NCBI GenBank assembly: GCA_001579985.1
Contig: LRSR01013154.1
Span: 1 to 20,371, forward strand
Reading direction: 5' to 3'
DNA length: 20,371 nt
Origin: Hypsibius dujardini
Taxonomy: Eukaryota > Tardigrada > Eutardigrada > Parachela > Hypsibiidae
The first letter of the stretch is position 1, and each line of letters starts with the position of its first letter. Shown here piece after piece: positions 1 through 10,100 of the stretch. The position numbers and the translations under genes are program-made. The notes below the pieces were generated by a model. It made no database searches. It had not been told where the DNA came from and saw only the letters and a program-made list of their open reading frames with translations.

Positions 1-461
1 TCGTGAACCCTTCTCCATCCAACAACGGCCTGCGACCGGACGGTATAGAGACCAAGTCAGGAAAATGTCCCATCACGCCAATTGGCGGATCAAGTTGCGC
101 TCGAGTTCTCCGTGAATGTGAAGCCGACAGCAACTGTGCTGGCCAACGGAAATGCTGCTCAAACGGTTGCGGAACGGTCTGTTTCGACGTGGCTACCAGT
201 CAGCCCGACAAAGGTAACTACGTCGGTGGCGGTAACCCATGGCCGCCGAGCACGGATACCAAGGCCGGTGTCTGTCCGACTGTGGGATTCGGTGTACCGT
301 GTACGAAAATTGTCCGTCGGTGCGAGGCTGACGTCAACTGCATGGGCCAGATGAAGTGCTGCTCCGATGGATGTGGCACAGTGTGTTCGTGGCCGGGGAC
401 CAACGGAGGCTACGTCACTGGTCTTGATTTTGTTGCTAATTCCGTGCAGTCGAAGATTTAA
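1..461 (+). CDS. Secreted protein with two WAP (four-disulfide core) domains, 3' part only
   Basis: The reading frame is open from the window edge, so the true start and signal peptide lie upstream. It ends with TAA at 459-461. Two WAP domains are visible. In each, eight cysteines follow the family spacing, including the KCC pair and the final GCGTVC. Domain 1 is residues ~18-61 and domain 2 ~86-130 of the visible 152, and the two are clearly paralogous (EADxNCxGQxKCC in both). WAP domains are small extracellular modules, commonly serine-protease inhibitors or antimicrobial proteins; which role applies here cannot be read from the sequence. The two domains share one exon. The gene converges on the multi-CTLD receptor, whose stop codon is 220 bp away on the other strand, so the 3' UTRs may overlap. 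Confidence 0.85.
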   Translation, partial: VNPSPSNNGLRPDGIETKSGKCPITPIGGSSCARVLRECEADSNCAGQRKCCSNGCGTVCFDVATSQPDKGNYVGGGNPWPPSTDTKAGVCPTVGFGVPCTKIVRRCEADVNCMGQMKCCSDGCGTVCSWPGTNGGYVTGLDFVANSVQSKI

Positions 462-542
462 GGGCAACTTCACAGTTCACATGTCTTTAAGAAAACGGGG
501 ACGGCAGGAAGTTTAACCACCATAACTGAATTGCACCTTCTA

Positions 543-548
543 TTTAAT
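543..548 (-). terminator. Possible poly(A) signal ATTAAA for the multi-CTLD receptor gene
   Basis: On the minus strand ATTAAA lies about 135 nt past the receptor stop codon. It is a common variant of AATAAA. I see no canonical AATAAA on the minus strand between the two convergent genes, and none on the plus strand for the WAP gene. The rest of 462-680 shows nothing else I can name. Confidence 0.3.
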
Positions 549-680
549 TCAGAACGCCTCAGAACAAAGCGCAGTTCTGTTTAACTAGATTGTATTGTAC
601 AGGCTGGATTCAAAGTAAAAATCAGTTGGGAACATGTTATGCTTTATGAAGGAGATGAAAATGTTCTCCGCATTCCAAAA

Positions 681-1176
681 TCATGTGTACGTGACATCGT
701 GATTGTCATCCTCCAAGCCGATCACCGGCGTGATGTCATTATCAACACCGGTGCCGCCGGATTTATACGAGGTCTTCAAGGTGGACCGCGACGTAAGGCT
801 CCGTCCACTGGCCCGCCTGTGCCAGACGAAGTAGCTGGCACAGGTCAATCCAGCGACCAGGACAATAACGGCGATGGCTGCGCCAGCGTAAGACCCGGAA
901 TGCCCGCCAGACTTGAACCCGCCCGCAGATCTACTTCCGTTGATTGAGTGTGATGTGGTCGTCGGGTCTGGAGAATGGGTAGGCGGAGGAAAATTTGTGC
1001 TGGCCACTGCAGTGAGAAACGGCGCAGATTAGTGAAAAGTGAACAAGTAATGCAAAATATCCGAGAAACCATAATCTAAGAAGTGGCGAGTCAAACTCAC
1101 CCGAAACTGGTTGTGTTACGAGCGGCATCGATGAAGTAGCGACAGCCACCGTCGACGACCTTGTATATGGTATTTT
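681..1176 (-). other. Stalk, transmembrane helix and cytoplasmic tail of the receptor
   Basis: A stalk rich in Ser, Thr, Pro and Gly, likely O-glycosylated, is followed by a hydrophobic stretch at 890-822 (YAGAAIAVIVLVAGLTCASY) and then the stop-transfer residues HRRASGR. The tail of about 46 residues is first basic and Ser/Thr-rich and ends acidic (EDDNHDVTYT). I see no YxxPhi, NPxY, dileucine or ITAM motif. Confidence 0.85.
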
Positions 1177-4100
1177 TCTCTTCTCACAGACATAGCCGTT
1201 CCGCGGACCGTTGTCGTTGCAGTTGACGTTGTTCCACTTCCCATTGGAGTACATCTCCACACAGGAATCCCGAATCGTTGTGAGATAATTTGGCTCCCCT
1301 AAATGTGCGAAGAAGATTGTATGAATGTACGTCATCTTAACTGTTAAATTTGCAAAGCAATCCGTTACCTGGGCTCCAGTTGTTCCAGTTGCTGGTAAGG
1401 ACATCTCCGTTCATCCAGCGCCAAGTGTAGTTACCGATTTCGCTACTCCAAACCTCCTCCAGACCGATCCATAGCGGCTTGCCCGAGAACTGGATCACAT
1501 CCTGGATGCAGACCAAATCAGCCGGACTTCTGACCGACGCCAGAGTGGAGTTTAGCTTCTCGCACTCAATCTTCGCCTGTCGCCACGATATTTGCACACC
1601 CGGCTTAGTGGGCGTCCCACCGCCCGGTACCACGTGATAGCAGTAGTCCAGACAGTTTTCCGTGAACCTGAAAATGTTTCAAATGAACAATTCCACTGAT
1701 ACGACAAGAGTTTGAGTGCAAACTTACGGCACTGGACAGAGACCCTCTTCATGTACGTCTTTTATAGTACATTCAGCTGTAAGAAAAAAATTGTGCACCT
1801 TTACATTCATCAGCGATGTAAATACAAATACACCATCAAGGTTATAGTTAATAGACTTACGGGAACGGGTTTCGCAAACGACATACTGATTCCGTTCGTT
1901 GTCACAGTGTTGAGTTCGCCAAGCGCCGCCGAAATCCATGGCCACACAGGCTTCCGTAGTGTCCGACGATCCAGCCAGGAAGTTTGTCAGGTAGTTGTAG
2001 CTGGTCACACATCCACTCACCCAGCTGAGCTCACCCGAATTCTCATACCATTGACTGTGCATGCCGATCCACGTCCTGGCTGCCGGTGCAAAGTTTGATT
2101 TTTTAGCTAGAGCAACGTGAACGAAAGCGTTCTCAACGGGGTTTAGAATAGTCGCCATCCGGGTTCCTTGAGTTTGACAATAATCCCGAGCTCCACGCCA
2201 AGAGTTGGGACCGTTGGGAAGGGCGACAACGGCAAAGCAAGCTGAGCCAAGGGCTTCGTAGCCGGCCTTGCAGCTTGACGGCGGTGGTGGAGGTAGTGGG
2301 ACAGACGAATCGGCTAGAATATTAAAACATGATGTAAAAATATAAAGCGGAGTGGCCATTTTACCCCCCCCCCTTTTTGAGACCCAATAGAACCCTTTAT
2401 ATTTTACCCCTCCCTGAATACATCGATAGGGGCCCAATAGAATCCTGGCTATTTTACCCCTCCCTGTATGTATAATATATTTAATATAATATATAATATA
2501 ATAGTATAATATATCACCCTGTATGAATCGTGCCCCTGCTATTTTACCCTTCCCACTTTGTCTGTGCTACGTCAGTCTGTTCGGTGTCCGTCCTTTGTCT
2601 GTCCGTTGTCTGTCCGTCCGTTGTTGGACAAATGATCGAACAAACGGGCAACGACTGAACAGATATCAGATTGACGAACAGACGAACGGACGACGGACGA
2701 CGGACGACGGAGGGACGAACAACAGACAGACGGACGAACGGAGAGCATGCGAGGGGTGAAATAGACAGAGCGCTACTTTGCCCCTGCTGATGTATTCACG
2801 GAGGGGTAAAGTAGCCATGATTCTTTTGGGCCGCAGGGAGACACCGGGATGCTATTGGGCCCCACACACTACAAGATAGGGGTAAAATAACTGTAGCCTA
2901 TAAAAAAAATGTTTGTATAAGAATAAAAAAATCGGCTGTAATATAAAACCATACAAACGAAGGTATCTACCGGTAAGCTTATGAACAGTTAAACGCATTC
3001 AGTTTGAAGTGGAGCATCACCTTACTTTTTTGAATTTTGCAGATATAAGGCATGGTGACTTCACATCGCTCATCGTTCCATCGACCCGCTCTGGCGGTAT
3101 TTCCAGTACCGTATATCATGCCACATTCCGGCTGGACACACAAACCAAGACCTCAATCACAAGTTGAGTCCGAACTGAATTCGAGTCACGGTACAACAAT
3201 ATCTTTACCTGCAAGAACATGCTGTTCGGTTCGCTCCACTGCCAACCCGACTGCCAGTCGAACGGTGTCTCATCCGACCAGTAAAACTTCTTCGTTTCCT
3301 GGTCACCCTGCAACCCGATCCATCGATTGGCGCCGTCACCGAGACGTCCCAGTTCCGCCAACAAAAAGTCCTGTTCGATTTGGTCATGAATGGACACCAA
3401 ATCAGAATGATATCCTCCAGTCGCCGGCATTCGCTGGTTACACCGAACGCTCGCACCCCTCCACGAATATTTCTCCGTGTTTGGCGCAAAATAATAACAA
3501 AATCCACCTATTAACATACAACTAAATGTTAAATACTATTCGCTTGTGTTCGAAACGAAATGAACGCACGGAATGGAACACAGCCTGGACAAGTTGCCGG
3601 ACAGCCCCACAAGTCGGCTGCCGGCGGTGGAAGACTGGGTGTGACAATCGGACGCTTGCTAACCGCGCACACATATCGAAGTGGAATTTGACAGAAATCG
3701 TCGATCCATTTTCCGTTGGTGTTTTTCATACTGACACAGGACTGCACACCACCAGTGGCCGGTTCGTTTGTGTCCCAAGCACGGTACATTGACAGCGATC
3801 TGTCGACCCAGCTGTGCATCATGGTCATGGGGTCGACCAACCGCAGACCGATCCAGAAACGGGTTCCCACAGACGCATACCGTGACAGGATGATGGCCAG
3901 GAAGTTGTGCTGTTGCAGTTCGACCGTAGCCAAATGAGCGTTCACCCTGTTGCAAGCGCTCTCCGCGTCGTCCCATCGTTCGGGCACCTTAGAGATCATG
4001 AAACACGTGTCCGTTATAGGATCGTAGAACCAGTCACCGCTGCCCGCAAAGAGCCCGGCACATGTAGCTGAAAATCAAATGCAAATCTTCTGAGCGTGAC

Positions 4101-7100
4101 GTTCTAGTTGGGGAGTGTAACATTGCTTACCGTTGGTTGTGGTCGGGGGGCTGATGAGCGGGATCTCGTCACCCTCATGATAAAATCCTTTGGGCACTTC
4201 GCAGACCCATCCCCAACCGAGGTTGCAATTCTGCTGGATCCATAAACCGGACTGAGCGTCCATCGCGACGCAGTCAAGGAGAAAGGTTGACCCGTGACCG
4301 TCAGGAACTTGGCCGCTTACTCCGTAAGGTCTTCCGTCGCTCCATTTCCATACGCCTTCGCTTGCCTCAGACAAGCCGATCCAATAGGCGTAGCCATTCA
4401 GTTTGTTTGGCAACTGTGCTAAAATTTCTGCTGCTTCAGCTGGGCCTTCAATTGATGCCAGGTGACCACGGAAGCCGATGCAAGTGTCCTCAGCTTCACG
4501 CCAAGAAAGTTTTACCGGTACTACGTTGTCGCCCGGTGAAGATGGAGGGGCATAGAAACCCTGATCATATCAAAAAGTACAAACTATTATTAAATCTGAA
4601 GTAAGGTCTCTCCTTGATTCCGCATCTGTACTTGCTACATGTACTTGTTATTCTTTTTGTGCTGCCTGTGTGTCTGTGTGTTTATTCGGATGACGGTCTG
4701 TCTGTCTGTCTGTATGTCTGTATGTATGTCTGTATGTCTGTATGTATGTCTGTATGTTTGTGCGACTGCAAGTGTGTATGTCTGCTGCCTGTTTGTCTGA
4801 CTGTCTGTCTTCTAGGCCTTTGTTCGTATGTCTACCGTTCTTAAATGTCAACCGTTACCTTGTAACAATTCGGGGATCCAGCAACCGTAGTAAAACCTCT
4901 AGGGCAACCGCTGGCATATACGGTAGGTCCAACAGTCGGTGGGACGTATCCCTCTCTCGGCGCTTCACACAAAGCAAACTTCTGAGCGTCACATGAACTT
5001 AAAAACCAATCACCCGGCAAGTTCAACTCTGTCCTGGCACCATGAACCGCCACGCAACTCGTCCCACCCAATTGCACATTCGGCTCGCCATGCCCCCAGT
5101 TCACGTTCGCAACCGTCTCCCCCGTCTGCCAGTAGAGGTACGCGTTCGCCCCACCACGCAGTCCAATCCAGTAGTCGGCAGCCCACTCCGCCAGCATGGA
5201 CGTGATGAACTCCTGCTTGGACTCCGAATTGATGGTCACTAGCCGCGCTTGATAATGTTGCTGACAGAACCGCTCCGCCTCCTCAAAGTTCACATACTTT
5301 CGCAGTCCTAACGGTGCGCCCGGCTCGTTACCCATGTATAGGCAACTGCCGCGCCACGCCACTCCCCACTTCCGGCAGCCTGGATCGTGAGGCGGCAGCA
5401 TACACTCGGACGGAAGATTCTCCAGCGGGATCAAGGGCAACATACAGGTCGATGTTTTCTTTTCGTTGCAGTCGTAAGCAACTATCCCACTTCTCGAAAT
5501 GGCCACACAGTTGAAGTCCTTCTGCGCCGCATTGGGATGAGCAATCTGATTGAGCCAGGGAGTGTAGAGGACGCGGCTACCGTCGTCGTTGAAAAACTGC
5601 CGCGACCGTCCGTCCTCCGTAACACCACCAGGTCGTTCGAGTGAGTTCAGGCCGATCCAACCGTCTCCGGTGACGGCTTTGATCGCAGACATCTGCCCGG
5701 CAGACAACAGCTTGGCCAGTTTACTGCCGTGGGATTGACAGTAGCTACGAGCGTCCCCCCAGGTGGACACGACTGCGTTGCGGTAGTAGCAGAAATCGTC
5801 GACTTGAGTCCAATTTCCCGGACACCCCAAAGTGACATCTACATTTTTCATACAAAAAAACAAATTTTGGAAACTGAATGCTTAAACTGGTGAGACGGTG
5901 GAAATGACGCTTATATGCGAACAGTGGAAGGGGAGTGCCCCTGATTAAAATTCCGGCCAGTAGTTATTTTAATTTTTGTGTGGAATGACCTTGAGGCAAT
6001 TATTATTCCCTCTTCATACAAAATTCTATTCAGAGTTGTTAACAGTACGAGTATTATCAGGTCCTAAATTATTTTACTGATCCTCCCTTAACTTAATTAT
6101 AATTCCCCGCCCCGTTTTGCTTCTCGCCATTTTCAAAACACTTCCTTTCGTTTCTCTCTGGTCCCATTATCAGTTGAAAAAAGTTGAATTTTAATAAAAA
6201 TTGAGGTTCTTAGCTCTTACTAATCGGTAGTGGAGCGGGCGTGGTTATGGTGCTTGGATCCACTGGTAATGGTCGCTTGCAGATTGTCGCTCGAACTTGC
6301 TCACAGGAAGAGGCGGACCACTTTCCATTCAAGTCGCTGCTTGTAAATGAGCATCTTGTAGGGCTAAGAATCGAGGAGAATAACGATGGATCCGGTTCAC
6401 CTTGAACGTAAAACATGTAATATTCCACAAAAAGGGTTCAAATGAGACAAGCTTCAATATATAGTCAGATAGGCAACACCCATATCACGTATATTGTACC
6501 TTCTTTAAAGTCGACGAAAGCCATAGGAAGTGTCCATGAGGTGCTCAATGTGCCGCGATATGACCAATAAAAATTGGTCGGCGAGGTTATCTTGAGCGCG
6601 GTCCAGTAGGACGATGTAGACGCCAGCTGAGGATGAGCAAATTCCGGAAATGACCCACCCAGACCCACTGCAAAAAAAACATTTCTCTATTACCCATCGA
6701 CGAAATTTTGCGGGCTCCTAAAAGCTGCTAATTTACTCTGAACATAGGCCTGCTCGTCCCATCCGGTGATGTAGTACATGGTGGAATCGGGCCCTTCCGC
6801 CTGGCATATGTCTGCCGCTCTCGCCCAGGTGACTGCCTCAAACTTGATCTTTATACAAGACTGTGAGTGAGCGATGTAAATCCAGCCTGGGCCGCACTCG
6901 GGCGAGTCTGGAAAGTCGATGTCGTCCTCCGGCGGGGCACTGGCTGTTGTTAAACAGAAATCGTGACTGATTGCATGTAAAAGCTCTTGTTGGAGGCGGA
7001 GGTACATAGGGTACACAATGGATTGCAGGGCTTCCCGCGGACTCACTAAAAGGGTCGCCGCGGTGATAACAGACAAATGGCTTTGTGTTTGTGCGGTCCG

Positions 7101-10100
7101 CCGATTTCCACTTTCCGTCGTTGTTGGGATCGCCTTTGTCGTTGAACATATAGTAGTACATTGGAGTCTTCACCGCGGGAGAATCAAAAAAGTTCGTGTA
7201 GGCATCTGCTGATATCTGCAGAATGCACAATTTTACGTCATTGAGTTGATGGCAATTACACGTGTATTATACGTGTACTTACATTGACACCCTGACTGTT
7301 TTGGAAGTAAAACTGGCGCGATGAAGTGCCCCAATCCACACGAACAACGCCAATCCAAGTGTCGGCTGCGATGCGACCTAAAATAACGTTGGGCATCCCC
7401 TATTACGTTTCCGTTGGTCAGCAGATATGGCGGGAAATGAAGAGCTCACACACCTCGCACGTATTCGTTCTCCCCTGCGGTGTGCAATTGGAGCAGCGAG
7501 GAATTCAACGTGGACCTGCACCGAAATTGGCCTTCAGCAGAGATTACACATAACACACGATTGCTTTTAACATTCCGTACCTGCAATAACGTTTTGCGTC
7601 ATCCCAACTTAACGCCGTGTCAGGTAAACTCGGTCCTGTACCAGTAGCACTGAAGAAGTAGCAGCCGTCGTGAAACAGCTCGAACGGAGGGTCACATTTC
7701 AATGGCGCTACAAAGAAAGCTCAATCACACCACAATGTGTAACCTGGTCGTGCGAGCGGACGGTACGTACCGTGTACTATATCCATCACAAGGGCATTTG
7801 TATAATGAGCCTGGCACACAAATCCAACCTCAGAATCGCAGTGATCGGTGTACCACTTGAACGAATCCCAAGCTCCTGGTCAATTTACACGGTTATAACA
7901 TAGCACGACGGGAGTGAAGGTACAAGCACCCTCCAACCTACTCAAGTAAGCGCAATGTCTGTTTCCGTCCAACGCGGGTTGTGATCCTTGTGGCCAGTTG
8001 GTATAGGATCCGGGAGGGGGTGAAACTCCGTTGCTTTCGGTCCACGTAAAGGTCGCACTATTTAGTTCTACAATAGTTCATCGTATTTCAAGCATACGAA
8101 CTCGTATGAATTCCAAGTCCGGCTAAAAACCACATACCACGCTTCAGACCAAAGTGAAAGTTTCGGTTCCCATTCCCAGTGAATCCTTTCAGGGCCAAGC
8201 GAGCCTCGAGAAAATGCTGGACTTCAGGTCTAGAAAGTCGGCAAAATACAGTCTCGAGGGTTGGTCGGTTTATTAACAAGCCCACGCGACGTCCATGTAC
8301 GTACGATCTAATGATTGCTAACTGACCACCCTGGATGCCGCACTCAACGCTGGCACTCTCCCAGTCACGGATATCCGCGTCAGAACCGCGTATTTGGTAG
8401 CAGAAGTCCCCAAAGTGGTCCCAGCCGTACGGGCACTTTTCTACATCCACCAAAACACATACAAAACGCAATCGACGTTAGGGAAGAAAGGCGCTACACG
8501 TTGAACTCTCATACAGACTTGCTTTTAATGCCCATGTGCCCAAGTTAATCCCTACCCTTTAAGCTTTGGCCCAGCAAAATAGGGCGGCCCGAATTCGAGT
8601 CAATTCCAGCTATCGCGTGCTGCTGCTTTCAACGATTGATTGATTATTCGTTGAACTCCCCCAGCCATCGGAGAACAGAACGGAGTAAAATGAGAAACAA
8701 ACATATTGATATACAAAAATCTAACTTTGGTCGGCGTTACAGGTCGTGGCTTACTAGGCTGGGGGCATTTTAGGCATCGAAAAACACTCAAGAAATCAAT
8801 CAAGTACGCTTGACCGGTAAAAAAAAAACTTGCTCAATCAATTGATCGACCAAGAGCAGCTGCTCGCGTTGGTTGGAATTGGCTCGAACTCGGACCGCCC
8901 ATTTTGCTGGGCCAAAGTTGGCTTTAACTTGGGCACATGAGCATTAAAAGCAAATGCGTACAGCTACATACCGAGCTCGCTTTCACAGGAATAAGCTCGT
9001 GTGTCTGAACAAGCCCGAGCAATATCCCACTCCCCCACAGTGCTTAAAGTTGGAATACTCAGGTATCCGCAGTACTGATGACCGCTCTCAAAACCGTTTC
9101 TGCAGGAAACAGAAAAGTAAATTCCCCAAACTCAACCTGCACAGAAACTGATCATACACACACAAACAGAATATTTGGTTGACCGACTCAAGCTATTTAA
9201 CTCGTTCGGGGAATCGCTGCCACGCAAGCCGAGTAAAGTGCTTTGACTCAGTCAGCCAAGCATTATGTCCAGGTGTGTTGCAAGCTGGATCGTACGTACA
9301 TCAGGTCGAGGACGTTGAGATTTCTCTTCCAAGCGTTGTAGGATCGACCGATCACCATCGAGCCGTCGTCAAAGGTCAGAGCGTTAGGATTGGTTTCTTG
9401 GCTTTTATTAAGCGTGAGGCCAATCCAGACTGTCCGCACGGTTGAAGCCGTAGCGAGTCGGCTCAGTTTGAGGTTCTCGTCCGCCGTGCTGGGTACTGCG
9501 ATGTAGCCGCCCTGGGCGCTGATTAGGATAAGAACAGTTTGAATGCCATTAATCGTGTGAAAAAAGCGCGGATACCTGATACAACTATTCAGGCCACATG
9601 AGCCAAATGGGCCAAATGGGCCAAATGGGCCGGGTATTGGGTCAGATACAACTCTGCTTTTTTCAATGGCTTTGCTCTTGGCCTGTGGTTGTACACCACA
9701 AGACTGTAACAAGCCTAAACATGGTGGGCATATGAAACACTCCAATCACAAAACGGATATCTGATACAACTTTCGAAGGTTTTAATGTAGTATCCGGCCC
9801 ATGACCGAGACCAACAGATTTTCGCACGAGTTATGGATGGACACAAGAGTCATACTCACAAACAATTTTCCCGTGCTTGATTGAAATCTCCCATCTCCGG
9901 CACCGTGAGCCAGCAGCGATCGTTAACGTAGTCCCAACCTTCTTCCGTCTTACACAGCGGTCGATTAGCTATATACAACAGAAACCACGGAAATACAGTG
10001 TCAACACAAAATAAATAAACCCAAAGTACACAAGAATAGGCGTTCTCTTATTGTTTTTACACTTACAATGAACTGCCTTGCAGATGAAGTTTTTCGTGCT

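Noticed and set aside
2523-2759. 78-codon plus-strand frame rich in Arg, Asn and Gln
   Set aside because: It is encoded by the (GACG)n core of the foldback element.
3526-4018. A frameshift or pseudogene break between CTLD 9 and CTLD 10
   Set aside because: The apparent stop is explained by a 62-nt intron (3569-3508) with a gtgcgt donor and an AATAG acceptor, which restores CVPFRGFCYYF in frame.
4614-4851. Open frames on both strands through the TCTG/TATG run
   Set aside because: They are produced by the microsatellite, lie in a receptor intron and have repeat-only composition.
6694-6736. Alternative, longer end of receptor exon 17 (donor gtaata at 6693)
   Set aside because: It would shift the frame into exon 18, whereas the donor gtaaat at 6736 keeps the CTLD 5 frame.
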